Shown here piece by piece: positions 7,702 to 15,858 of a DNA stretch of 24,387 nucleotides. Positions within the stretch are counted from its first letter, which is position 1. The number at the start of each line of letters is the position of its first letter. The translations under genes were made by a program, and so were the position numbers. The stretch is from contig JBGQNR010000072.1 in the NCBI GenBank assembly GCA_041501225.1, forward strand, positions 1 through 24,387. The letters are read 5' to 3'. Origin of the DNA: JAFNAG01 sp041501225. Its GTDB lineage: Bacteria; Acidobacteriota; UBA6911. The notes beneath the pieces were generated by a model, which saw only the letters and a list, made by a program, of their open reading frames with translations, did no database searches and had not been told where the DNA came from.

Positions 7702-8709
7702 TCACTGATGAGATGCGCGCTTGGTGACTATCGCCTTGATATCGTCGAGTATGATCTGCGCGATGGCGTCGCGGCCAGAGACGCCGCCGGCGAAAACCTC
7801 GCCCCTTTCCCTGGTCGTGAAAATTGCGCCCTTTGAAGTGCCGGCGATGGAGTGCAGGAGCGACTGCGGTCCCAACATCATAGGGCCTACAGTCAGGCGC
7901 GGGCGTCCTTCCTGCAGGTGGGCACGGCCGACGAGACGCACATAGCGCCCGGAGGCGCGAGCTTCCGCGATCAATTGCTCGGTTTCCCCACCGATCCCAA
8001 TGCGCGCCACATCGCGGATGGATGCTCCGGCATGCATCCATTCGTTGGCCAGGATCAGGATTTTGCATGCGGTATCCCAACCCTGGATGTCGAGCTCGGG
8101 ATTCGGCTCCGCGATCCCCTGCTGGATGGCCAGGGTCAGAGCCTCCTTAAAAGTGATGCCGCGCTCCTGCATTTCGGCAAGGATATAGTTGGTGGTCCCG
8201 TTGAGGATGCCGCGAATATCCGTAATATGGCAACCGGCAATATCGGCAGGCGGCCGGACGCCGGTTGTGCCGCTATAGGCCAGCTTTGTGCCCTTATGCC
8301 CGGCTGCGGAGACGAGAGACTGGTGGCCGTGAACGAGCGGCCCCTTGTCTACGGTCACGATGTCGAGGCCTTTTTCGATGGCTCGCCTGAGCAAGTCGAG
8401 GGCGGGCTGGCCGTCCACGGGATTGGTGGGCATACACTCCACCAGCACCGAAATGCCTGCATTGGGGAGATGGTTTACATAGGAAAGGACGTTGAAAAAG
8501 GAACCGCGCGCGGCGCAATCGGCCACGGTTCGCCCCTGCTCCTGCATCTCCAGGACCCAGCGCGCGTCTTCTGCCTCCGGCAAAATCAAGCCGCCGGTGA
8601 TATCCGCGATGCCGCAGATATTGAACTCGTCGCTTGCACCCGTCTTGTCGAGATAGCGCATGAATGCGCGCCCGACATTGCCAAATCCTAATAACGCAAT
8701 CTTAACCAT
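7702..8709 (-). CDS. hom: Homoserine dehydrogenase (no ACT domain)
   Basis: This would reduce aspartate semialdehyde to homoserine with NAD(P)H, on the route to threonine and methionine. 335 residues from ATG 8709; a longer open frame upstream lacks homology and the Rossmann motif starts right here (MVKIALLGFGNVGRA, G8-G13). The catalytic-domain signature is intact: the lysine of VDKGPL at 122, NGTTNY at 170-175, and AEPNPELDIQGWDTACK with D207, D212 and K216. The protein stops after the catalytic domain, so the C-terminal ACT regulatory domain of longer homologues is absent and threonine feedback through ACT is unlikely. No aspartokinase, thrB or thrC gene is nearby. Only a weak ribosome-binding site (CGGGAA) is visible. 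The upstream spacer holds the repeat at 8864-8947. Confidence 0.93.
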   Translation of the reverse strand: MVKIALLGFGNVGRAFMRYLDKTGASDEFNICGIADITGGLILPEAEDARWVLEMQEQGRTVADCAARGSFFNVLSYVNHLPNAGISVLVECMPTNPVDGQPALDLLRRAIEKGLDIVTVDKGPLVHGHQSLVSAAGHKGTKLAYSGTTGVRPPADIAGCHITDIRGILNGTTNYILAEMQERGITFKEALTLAIQQGIAEPNPELDIQGWDTACKILILANEWMHAGASIRDVARIGIGGETEQLIAEARASGRYVRLVGRAHLQEGRPRLTVGPMMLGPQSLLHSIAGTSKGAIFTTRERGEVFAGGVSGRDAIAQIILDDIKAIVTKRASHQ

Positions 8710-8863
8710 AAATATTCCCGCGAATTGCCCGGTTTCTGCCGGAGTGCAGCGGGCGAGCCTCATACCGCCTGGACACTCGCAGCAGCTGTCGCGATGCTGA
8801 AGTAATAAACCAAGGCAGCCAGGATAGCAAGGGGAACCGCGCGGCACTTCTATACTGCAAAAG

Positions 8864-8947
8864 CTCAACGCAAAGCCCGCAGAGGTCGTACTATGGGCCG
8901 ACTCCAGACATTAATTTCTCTGCGGCCTCAGCGGTCTCTGCGTTGAG
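8864..8947. repeat. CTCAACGC...GCGTTGAG inverted dispersed repeat
   Basis: The left end CTCAACGCAAAGCCCGCAGAG and right end, ending TCTCTGCGTTGAG, are inverted, imperfect copies around an unrelated centre. The same ACGCAGAG-rich words, again bounded by CTCAACGC and GCGTTGAG, flank the large palindrome at 15474-15798. It fills the spacer between the Fis-type regulator and the homoserine dehydrogenase gene. The T-run after the right arm would act only for plus-strand transcripts, of which none is known here. Confidence 0.6.
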
Positions 8948-8978
8948 GTTTTTTTATTCGGCTTTTGAACGGCGGAGC

Positions 8979-10604
8979 TCAGTCGGAGCCGGTCGGGGAC
9001 TGGCGGAGGCGCTTGCGCAGTGTTTTGCGGTCAATCCCGAGGATTTCGGCGGCCCGGCTTTTGTTTCCATCCACAGAGGCGAGGACGTTCTTGATGTACT
9101 CGGCTTCGATTTCTGCGAGCGTGCGCTGCCTGCCGGCTTCTCGAGGAGCGGCTGGACGCATGAGGGAAGGCAGATCGGGGACATCCATGATGTCGCCATC
9201 GGTCATCACCACGCGTCGTTCGAGGATCAGACCGATCTGTCGGGCGACTTCATTGATCAGGCTGCGCTCCTCTTTCAAAAAAGGACCTTCATCCGCCGGT
9301 GGGCAAACCGCCGTGTATGTGACCTCCACCTGGCCGCGGAGGTGTCCGGCGACGAATATGTCACTGGCGAGCACAGCGACATGGTCATCGAAGCGGGGCG
9401 TCATAAAAGGCCTGCCATCGATCGTGATCCGGGCCTGCGTGATTTCAGGGTATTGAAAGGCCGGCGGCAAAAGCGCGGCAATGTCCCGCAGCAGCAGGGC
9501 GTGAAAAACTCCGGGACGTTCTGCCACTGCCGCGATGGCCTGAAGGCAGGTCAGCTCCTTGACGCGTTCGCGCAGCGCCCATTGAACTCCCTGGTAGGCA
9601 AGGGAGATGCCGAGCGTTTCCGCTATGCCATTGATCAGGTTGCGCTCCTCTTTCAAGAACGGACCTTCGTCGGCCAACGGTTTCTCTTCCGAGTAGGCCA
9701 CTTCAACCCGACCGCGGAGTATGCCGCCGAGAACGATATCGGCGCTCTGTATCCAGGGGTAATCGCGGAACCCGGCGGCGGCAAAAACGCGCCCGTCGAA
9801 GGCTATGCGAGCGGATGCGATTTCAGGGTATTGCCAGCCAGGCGGCAGGAGTTCCACGACATCCTTGAGCAGCTCGTCGGCCGGACGTCCAATGTCCTGC
9901 GTCGCTTTGCCGATGCGATAGAGGCACGTCAGCTCTTTCACGCGTTCTCCCAACGCCCATTGAGCCGCCTGATGGGCCAGCGCCACGCCGAGGGTTTCAG
10001 CGACCGCCTCGTGAAACTGAATGTCGTTCTTGGCAAAAAAGTCGATGCGCCGGCTGCACAGCTGCAAAATTGCCTTGGTGCGGTCATCGACGGGAAAGGG
10101 AATCAGCGCCAGGGATTGATAGTCCCCGCCGATCACAATGGTACGGGAATCCGCGTGGTTTCCCCCCTTTTCCCGCAGCAGGATCGGGCGGGCAGCATCG
10201 GCGGTCCAGAAGCTGCCGGCACGGGTCAGAAATGGGGCCGCGGCATAAAAATGCCCGTTCAGGACCGCCTCCGAAATCTCCTGCGGGATCGGGCTGGCCA
10301 TGAGATCGGATGCTGAAGCCAACTGTTCTTGCGGCTCAAGGCCGCGGCATTCCGCACAAATCCTGCCGTCCTCCGTTATCCAGGCGATGCAGCATTGACA
10401 TCTGCCACTTTCGTCGACTCTGATTTCCACGACATCGCATCCGGAATAATCGATCAGGATCTCGGCGGCATGACGGAGGAACTCTTTGCGAGTAAGGCCG
10501 CGATGGGTAAGAAAAAGAAGCTTGTGAAGCAGCTCGCCCAAGTGGTGGGGGAGCTTGGTTCCGCGCGCATGCATTTCTGCGCCTTCGGGCTTATTCGGAT
10601 TCAT
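8979..10604 (-). CDS. Fis-type transcriptional regulator with GAF and tandem sensor repeats, no AAA+ domain
   Basis: About 541 residues from ATG 10604; a TTG at 10649 and an ATG at 10574 are alternatives, and ribosome-binding sites are weak for all. A GAF-like segment (about 20-210) contains a Cys cluster (C69, C71, C72, C83, C86) that could bind metal. Two copies of one sensor module follow, about 221-335 and 347-460: each begins ERVKELTCL, contains LLPPxxQYPEIxxARI, then LRGxVEVxY, and ends DEGPFLKEERxLIN. The C-terminus (about 494-535) is a Fis-type helix-turn-helix (AEYIKNVLASVDGNKSRAAEILGI). Such sensor modules occur in histidine kinases and sigma-54 activators, but the AAA+ ATPase and the GAFTGA loop are missing, so it cannot be a classic sigma-54 activator. 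It lies about 200 bp downstream of gdhA on the same strand, separated by a hairpin. Signal and targets are unknown. Confidence 0.85.
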   Translation of the reverse strand: MNPNKPEGAEMHARGTKLPHHLGELLHKLLFLTHRGLTRKEFLRHAAEILIDYSGCDVVEIRVDESGRCQCCIAWITEDGRICAECRGLEPQEQLASASDLMASPIPQEISEAVLNGHFYAAAPFLTRAGSFWTADAARPILLREKGGNHADSRTIVIGGDYQSLALIPFPVDDRTKAILQLCSRRIDFFAKNDIQFHEAVAETLGVALAHQAAQWALGERVKELTCLYRIGKATQDIGRPADELLKDVVELLPPGWQYPEIASARIAFDGRVFAAAGFRDYPWIQSADIVLGGILRGRVEVAYSEEKPLADEGPFLKEERNLINGIAETLGISLAYQGVQWALRERVKELTCLQAIAAVAERPGVFHALLLRDIAALLPPAFQYPEITQARITIDGRPFMTPRFDDHVAVLASDIFVAGHLRGQVEVTYTAVCPPADEGPFLKEERSLINEVARQIGLILERRVVMTDGDIMDVPDLPSLMRPAAPREAGRQRTLAEIEAEYIKNVLASVDGNKSRAAEILGIDRKTLRKRLRQSPTGSD

Positions 10605-10745
10605 AGGCCACTCACGGAACTCCCTGCCGGGCAGGGGACAATACGGCAAATCATGAGCCGGTTCGATACCCGCGCACGAAGGGCATTGCAGCGAAATGAC
10701 GGACCTTGACGTTCGTGATCACGGATTCTGCGAGCGTCAACCGAG

Positions 10746-10775
10746 GGGGAGGAGATCCTTCAGAATCTCCTCCCC
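10746..10775 (-). terminator. Strong hairpin after gdhA (terminator-like)
   Basis: A perfect 11-bp stem, GGGGAGGAGAT (10746-10756) with ATCTCCTCCCC (10765-10775), 8-nt loop, begins 34 bases past the gdhA stop. No U-run follows on the minus strand, so it may end transcription only partly or protect the 3' end. Confidence 0.5.
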
Positions 10776-10808
10776 GTTGCAAAGATGAATGCAAAGGCCG
10801 AACTACGT

Positions 10809-12155
10809 CTAGACGAGGCCCTGATCGATCATGGCGTTCGCCACCTTGACGAAGCCGGCGGTGTTGGCGCCCAACACATAGTTGCCAGGCTGGCCATACT
10901 CGGCAGCCGTTTCCACGCACGATTTGTGGATTGCCTTCATAATGCCATGGAGGCGGGCGTCGACTTCTTCTCTCGTCCAGGAGAGGCGCAGAGAATTCTG
11001 CGACATTTCGAGACCTGAAGTCGCCACGCCGCCGGCGTTGGCAGCCTTGCCGGGTCCATAGAGGACCTTGTGATGCAGGAAGACTTCAATTCCTTCCGGC
11101 GTCGTAGGCATGTTGGCGCCTTCCGACACGCAGTAGCAGCCGTTGTTGACGAGCATCAAGGCGTCTTCCCCGGTGATCTCATTCTCATGAGCGCACGGGA
11201 GGGCGACGTCGCACTTCACAAACCACGGCTTCTTGCCTTCATGATATTCACACTTGAACTTGTCTGCATATTCCTTGATGCGGCCGCGCTTGACGTTCTT
11301 CAGGTTCATCAGGAAGTTCCATTTCTCGCCCTTCACGCCATCTTTGTCCACGACGGTGCCGTTGGAGTCGGACAGGGTGATCACTTTGCCGCCGAGCTCA
11401 TTGACCTTTTGCACCGCATACTGGGCCACGTTGCCCGCAGCGGAAACAACTACCGTCTTGCCCTGGAACGACTGGCCGCGCGTTTTCAGCATTTCTTCGG
11501 CAAAATAGACCTGGCCGTAACCCGTCGCCTCCGGACGAATGAGAGATCCGCCCCAAGTCAGCCCTTTGCCCGTGAGGACACCCTCGAACGAGTGGGTCAG
11601 CTTCTTGAAGTGGCCGAACATGTAGCCGATTTCGCGGCCGCCGACACCGATGTCGCCGGCGGGGACGTCAATGTTTGCCCCGATGTGGCGATACAGTTCG
11701 TTCATGAAGCTCTGGCAGAAACGCATCACTTCAGAATCGGATTTGCCCTTGGGATCGAAGTCCGCGCCGCCCTTGCCCCCGCCCATCGGGAGGGTCGTAA
11801 GGCTGTTCTTCAGAATCTGCTCGAAACCGAGGAACTTCAAGATGCCCAGATTGACGCTGGGATGGAACCGGAGACCACCCTTATACGGCCCGATTGAATT
11901 GTTGAATTCAACGCGGAAACCACGGTTCACATGGATCTCGCCCTTGTCATCCTGCCAAGGCACCCTGAAGATGAAAATACGATCCGGTTCAACCATTCTC
12001 TCGAGGATCTTGTGCTCGAGGTATTCCGGATGTTTTTCCAGGCAGGGATACAGCGTATCCACAACTTCACGGACTGCCTGGTGAAACTCCGGCTGCGCCG
12101 GATGTTTTGCCACGAGGGCGTCCATGAATTTTGCGTTATAACTCTTCATATCCAT
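10809..12155 (-). CDS. gdhA: NADP-type glutamate dehydrogenase
   Basis: Catalyses the reversible reductive amination of 2-oxoglutarate to glutamate, a cytoplasmic ammonium-assimilation step. 448 residues, the usual length for bacterial hexameric GdhA. Conserved blocks: GPYKGGLRFHPSVN (K92), PMGGGKGGADFDPKGKSD with catalytic K128, PAGDIGVGGREIGY (D168), the Rossmann stretch VVVSAAGNVAQYA near 235-247, and SDSNG at 262-266, typical of NADP-specific forms. ATG 12155 is preferred: AAAGGAGG lies ten bases upstream, and the ATG two codons later is a weaker choice. A longer open frame upstream reads through the leader hairpin and is not family-like. A 5' hairpin and a possible promoter lie upstream. 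The sensor/Fis regulator downstream on the same strand could control nitrogen genes, but that is speculative. Confidence 0.96.
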   Translation of the reverse strand: MDMKSYNAKFMDALVAKHPAQPEFHQAVREVVDTLYPCLEKHPEYLEHKILERMVEPDRIFIFRVPWQDDKGEIHVNRGFRVEFNNSIGPYKGGLRFHPSVNLGILKFLGFEQILKNSLTTLPMGGGKGGADFDPKGKSDSEVMRFCQSFMNELYRHIGANIDVPAGDIGVGGREIGYMFGHFKKLTHSFEGVLTGKGLTWGGSLIRPEATGYGQVYFAEEMLKTRGQSFQGKTVVVSAAGNVAQYAVQKVNELGGKVITLSDSNGTVVDKDGVKGEKWNFLMNLKNVKRGRIKEYADKFKCEYHEGKKPWFVKCDVALPCAHENEITGEDALMLVNNGCYCVSEGANMPTTPEGIEVFLHHKVLYGPGKAANAGGVATSGLEMSQNSLRLSWTREEVDARLHGIMKAIHKSCVETAAEYGQPGNYVLGANTAGFVKVANAMIDQGLV

Positions 12156-12207
12156 GAATATATTGCCTCCTTTAAAAGGTTCGCTATGTAACACCGGTGG
12201 TGCAATT

Positions 12208-12226
12208 CTCCCCAGACGTAGGGGAG
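12208..12226 (-). promoter_or_regulatory. Stem-loop in the gdhA 5' leader
   Basis: A perfect 6-bp stem CTCCCC/GGGGAG with a 7-nt loop lies just downstream of the putative -10 box and about 53 bp before the gdhA start. It would sit at or near the 5' end of the transcript. A second small palindrome CACCGGTG follows. No known riboswitch consensus was recognised. Confidence 0.4.
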
Positions 12227-12227
12227 T

Positions 12228-12257
12228 TTTATACCGCCGAGTCATTCTCCCACACAA
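12228..12257 (-). promoter_or_regulatory. Possible sigma-70-type promoter of gdhA
   Basis: On the minus strand TTGTGT (12257-12252) and TATAAA (12233-12228) are 18 bp apart and oriented towards gdhA. The -10 is good, the -35 matches only in TTG. The start site would fall near 12221, leaving a leader of about 65 nt. Confidence 0.3.
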
Positions 12258-12309
12258 CAAAAAAATCACTTTATTATGGATGCTTAATTTTGGTGAACTA
12301 CCTTCTATT

Positions 12310-12373
12310 CCGACCTCCGACCTCCGACACCCGACTTCCGGCCCAAAGCGCGCATCTTAGGGTCGGAGGTCGG
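12310..12373. repeat. CCGACCTC tandem/inverted repeat in the divergent gdhA spacer
   Basis: Short words of the type CCGACCTC/CCGACTTC recur four times in 12310-12341, and a perfect 12-bp inverted partner GTCGGAGGTCGG lies at 12362-12373. It can fold into a stem with a loop of about 40 nt. It lies between gdhA (minus) and the receiver/ATP-grasp gene (plus). Confidence 0.55.
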
Positions 12374-12461
12374 TTGCTGTTTCATGGTCGGTGATTGTGG
12401 CGGGCGTGCTACATTAGTTATTCGCACGATTCTTCTCTGAATGTTTTGGATTGGAGATCCG

Positions 12462-15437
12462 ATGCAAGATCGCGCACTTGATGCCATCCTTGGACCGCCG
12501 GAGCAGGTGGATGCCGCATTTGATTCGCTCATGCCTCGCAGAGTGAATAACCTGCTGCTGGTTACCAGTCTGTATGATTGTTATACCTTCATTGAAGACG
12601 GCCGGCTCTCCGAGATGCTCTTTTCTGAATATCTCGAGCTCAACCTCCGCTTTGCACCTTCGATTGAGAGGGTCTCGACGGCGCAGGAAGCGCTGCAGAG
12701 GATACGGGCGGAATCCTTCGATCTGATCATTTCCATGCCGCGCCTGGGCGACATGGATGTGCGCGATTTCGGGCGCGCTGTGCGCGAGATTGCACCCGAC
12801 CTTCCCGTGGTGCTGCTCGCCTCGAGCGCTCGCGAATTGTGCATGCTGCAAGAACTCGACAGTCTGCCTGGCATTGACAGAGTATTTGTGTGGCTGGGGG
12901 ACGTGCGGCTTTTCCTGGCCATAATCAAGCACATCGAAGATCGTGAAAATGCCTGGCACGACGCGCGCACGGCCGGGGTCAAATGCATTCTCCTGATCGA
13001 GGACTCGGTACAGTTTTATTCCTCGTACCTGCCTCTTCTTTACACCGAAATCATGAAGCAGACACAGACGCTCATGGCCGACGGCGTCAACCGGATGCAG
13101 AAAATGATGCGCCAGCGCGCCCGGCCGAAAATCCTGCTTGCGAGCAGCTACGAGGAAGGCGTGGAGCTGTATGAGCGTTATCGCAACGATCTGCTCGGAG
13201 TCATCCTCGACGCTTTTTTCCTTCGAGGCGGCGCGGTGGACCGGTCTGCCGGGCGCGACTTCGCGCGCATGGTCAAATCCAAAACGCCCGGCATCCCTGT
13301 GGTGATCCAGTCGAAGTCCGAAAACGCTTCGATCGCGACGGATATCGGCGTGGAATTCATCGATAAAAACTCGCCGAGCCTGTTGAACGACCTCCGAAAA
13401 TTCATGCAAAACCACCTTGGTTTTGGCGACTTCGTGTTTAGGCGCCCGGATGGCCGCCTGGTGTCTCGTGCCAGCGACCTGCGCAATCTGGAATGGGCGC
13501 TGCAAGCGATCCCGGAGGATTGCCTGATGTACCACGTGAGGAGAAACGACCTCGCTATCTGGCTCATGGCGCGAACCGAGTTTACCGTCGCCGACGTTGT
13601 GCGGGCGATTTCCGAAGATCGGGACCACTCACCTGCCGAAATGCGCGGGTTGCTTCTTCATGCGCTCGCAAGTCAACGCGAACGCAATCGAGCCGGAGTG
13701 GTGGCTGATTTTTCCAGCGGCACCTTCGAGGGCAACAGCGGCTTTGTCAGGATCGGCACCGGCTCCCTCGGGGGCAAAGGACGCGGGCTGGCCTTTACCA
13801 ATGCGCTGATCAATAAATACAAGTTCTCCGAGCATTTCCCCGGTGTAAGGATCTTTGTTCCTCCCACTGCAGTTCTAGCTACCGGAGTATTCGACCAGTT
13901 CATGGAATCTTCCGGGCTATCGTCTTTCGCGCTCCATATCAAGGACGACGGGAGGATCACCAAGGCTTTTTTGGATGCCGAATTTCCCGCAGAGGTAGTG
14001 GAAAACCTCTGGATCTTCCTGGATTGGGTACGATATCCGCTTGCCGTCCGATCTTCGAGCCTGCTGGAGGATGCTTCATTTCAGCCCTTCGCGGGCATCT
14101 ATGAGACCTACTTCATACCCAACAATCACGAAAACACGGAAGTGCGCCTCGAAGAGCTCTGCAATGCGATCAAGATGGTCTACGCGTCGACCTACCACGC
14201 CGACGCCAAGGCCTACATTGAATCGACCGCGAATCGCCTCGAAGAAGAAAAGATGGCCGTAGTCATCCAGCAGGTTGTCGGACAACAACACGGGAACTAT
14301 TTTTATCCCGGCGTTGCCGGCGTGGCCCGATCGATAAACTACTATCCCATGCCGGGAATGAAAGCCGAAGATGGTGTGGCATCGGTGGTGTTAGGATTGG
14401 GCAAGGCGGTAGTGGAAGGAGGGCGCTGCGTTCGCTTCTCCCCCGCGCACCCGCGCAAGCCCATGCAGTTTCTCACGGTGGAAGAGTGCCTCGACAATGC
14501 CCAGAGCTCTTTTTATGCTCTGGATCTCTCGCAGCCCGGGCCGAGAACCGGTTCGGCGTTCCCGGATGCCGGCATGGTAGCGCTGGAGCTGGATCAGGCT
14601 GAAGCGCATGGAACACTCGCTCCTGTGGGCTCGGTCTATTCTCCTGACAATGAAGCGATTTATGATGGTATTTCCCGGCAGGGCGTTCGCCTGGTCACAA
14701 TGTCGGGTTTGCTCAAAGGAGGAGTGTTTTCTCTCGGCGATGCGCTTTCCTTCTTGCTTAAAGTAGGAGAAGCCGGTGCATCCTGTCCCGTAGAAATCGA
14801 GTTTGCCGTCAACCTGTCTTCCGGAACTCAGCAACACGAATTTGGTTTCTTGCAGATCCGGCCGATGGTGCATGGTTCGGATTCACAGGACATCCAGCTC
14901 GAGCGGATCGACGCCGGGGATGTGCTCTGCCTTGCCCACCACGCGTTAGGCAACGGATATCTGGAGGGAGTGCAGGATATCGTCTATGTCCGCCCGGAGA
15001 AATTCGATCGGGGCAAAACGCAGTGGATTGCCCATGAAGTCGGTATCATAAATGCCGTCTTGAAGGGCAGGAATCGTCCCTACTTGTTAATTGGACCTGG
15101 CCGCTGGGGCAGTTCCGACCCGTGGCTCGGTATTCCGGTGAAGTGGTCCGAGATTTCCGGAGTGCGCTGCATTATCGAAACCAACCTGGCCGATATGCAT
15201 GTGGATCCGTCGCAAGGGTCCCATTTTTTTCACAACATCACTTCCTTCGGCATCGGGTACCTTACCATCGATGCGAAAAACGAGGATGTGCTCGACCTGG
15301 CGCTGCTGGCGGCCCTCCCCGCAGAAGCTGAGACGGAGCACCTGCGCCACCTGTCTTTGACTGAACCTTTGGAAATTGCATTGAACAGCCGTAGAAACTA
15401 CGGTGTGGTGATGAAGCCCGGTAAGAGAGTGAAATGA
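12462..15437 (+). CDS. Receiver-receiver-ATP-grasp (PEP synthase N-domain) hybrid protein
   Basis: 991 residues from ATG 12462, where GGAG is six bases upstream; the ATG seven codons earlier has no such site. Residues about 27-160 resemble a receiver whose acceptor aspartate is replaced (FDLIISMPRL). Residues about 174-318 are a second, canonical receiver: E180-D181, D250, K302. Residues about 425-803 are the ATP-binding domain of the PEP synthase/PPDK family: SLGGKGRGLAF (437-440), LAVRSSSLLED (about 527-537), GVASVVLGLGKAVVEGG (about 638-654), EIEFAV and LQIRP (about 778-801). The C-terminal 180 residues hold an unfamiliar conserved-looking block, LIGPGRWGSSDPWLG and DPSQGSHFFHNITSFG. The swivelling phosphohistidine domain and the PEP/pyruvate TIM barrel are absent, so it is not a PEP synthase. 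A phosphorylation-controlled ATP-dependent phosphotransferase or ligase is plausible but unproven. It is transcribed alone, divergent from gdhA. Confidence 0.85.
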   Translation: MQDRALDAILGPPEQVDAAFDSLMPRRVNNLLLVTSLYDCYTFIEDGRLSEMLFSEYLELNLRFAPSIERVSTAQEALQRIRAESFDLIISMPRLGDMDVRDFGRAVREIAPDLPVVLLASSARELCMLQELDSLPGIDRVFVWLGDVRLFLAIIKHIEDRENAWHDARTAGVKCILLIEDSVQFYSSYLPLLYTEIMKQTQTLMADGVNRMQKMMRQRARPKILLASSYEEGVELYERYRNDLLGVILDAFFLRGGAVDRSAGRDFARMVKSKTPGIPVVIQSKSENASIATDIGVEFIDKNSPSLLNDLRKFMQNHLGFGDFVFRRPDGRLVSRASDLRNLEWALQAIPEDCLMYHVRRNDLAIWLMARTEFTVADVVRAISEDRDHSPAEMRGLLLHALASQRERNRAGVVADFSSGTFEGNSGFVRIGTGSLGGKGRGLAFTNALINKYKFSEHFPGVRIFVPPTAVLATGVFDQFMESSGLSSFALHIKDDGRITKAFLDAEFPAEVVENLWIFLDWVRYPLAVRSSSLLEDASFQPFAGIYETYFIPNNHENTEVRLEELCNAIKMVYASTYHADAKAYIESTANRLEEEKMAVVIQQVVGQQHGNYFYPGVAGVARSINYYPMPGMKAEDGVASVVLGLGKAVVEGGRCVRFSPAHPRKPMQFLTVEECLDNAQSSFYALDLSQPGPRTGSAFPDAGMVALELDQAEAHGTLAPVGSVYSPDNEAIYDGISRQGVRLVTMSGLLKGGVFSLGDALSFLLKVGEAGASCPVEIEFAVNLSSGTQQHEFGFLQIRPMVHGSDSQDIQLERIDAGDVLCLAHHALGNGYLEGVQDIVYVRPEKFDRGKTQWIAHEVGIINAVLKGRNRPYLLIGPGRWGSSDPWLGIPVKWSEISGVRCIIETNLADMHVDPSQGSHFFHNITSFGIGYLTIDAKNEDVLDLALLAALPAEAETEHLRHLSLTEPLEIALNSRRNYGVVMKPGKRVK

Positions 15438-15473
15438 CGAAGAACACGGCGCGGCACAGCCGCAACTAAAAAC

Positions 15474-15798
15474 CTCAACGCAGAGGGCGCAGAGCACGCA
15501 GAGAAAACGCAGAGAAAGAAAGGGGACACGGTTAAGCTAGTACCAGAGCGAAAGGAAGAGACGGCCGCCAGCGGGCCCGAAGGGCCCAGCGAAGCTGGCA
15601 GGTTTGATCCTGAGCCCGGGGGGAAACGCAGCGACAACCTCTGGGAAGTTCCTTGCTTCCAGAACGCGTTTCCCCCCGGGCTCAGGATCAAACCTGCCGC
15701 AGGAGGCAGTCTCTTCCTTTCGCTCTTGCCCACCGATCCGAAGATCATTGTTTTGTTTTCTCTGCGCTTTCCGCTCCCTCTGCGGCCTCGGCGTTGAG
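15474..15798. repeat. Nested palindromic element of about 325 bp
   Basis: Three shells of inverted repeats. Outer: CTCAACGCAGAG-type words at 15474-15513 against their inverted form at about 15752-15798 (imperfect, ends CTCAACGC and GCGTTGAG). Middle: a perfect 17-bp pair 15546-15562 / 15709-15725 (GAGCGAAAGGAAGAGAC). Inner: a perfect 32-bp pair 15598-15629 / 15666-15697 (begins GCAGGTTTGATCC) around a 36-nt loop. Further hairpins sit inside, GGGCCC-GAA-GGGCCC near 15574-15588 and CTGCC/GGCAG near 15694-15708. No gene is present. It would form a cruciform or a very stable RNA hairpin after the receiver/ATP-grasp gene. Confidence 0.8.
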
Positions 15799-15858
15799 CT
15801 GTTGATTTTCTTGCCTGAATGGCAAGGACTGATGCGTAAGTAGTACGAAGGGAGGCGT

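Noticed and set aside
8943..10316. Long plus-strand open frame (457 codons) opposite the Fis-type regulator
   Set aside because: It is antisense to a gene with clear domains, has no recognisable motif or ribosome-binding site, and reflects GC-rich codon bias.
12414..13628. Minus-strand open frame of 404 codons opposite the receiver/ATP-grasp gene
   Set aside because: Shadow frame: no family features, and the opposite strand encodes a canonical receiver domain.
12462..15437. Annotation as phosphoenolpyruvate synthase
   Set aside because: Only the ATP-binding domain is present; the catalytic phosphohistidine motif and the PEP-binding barrel are missing.
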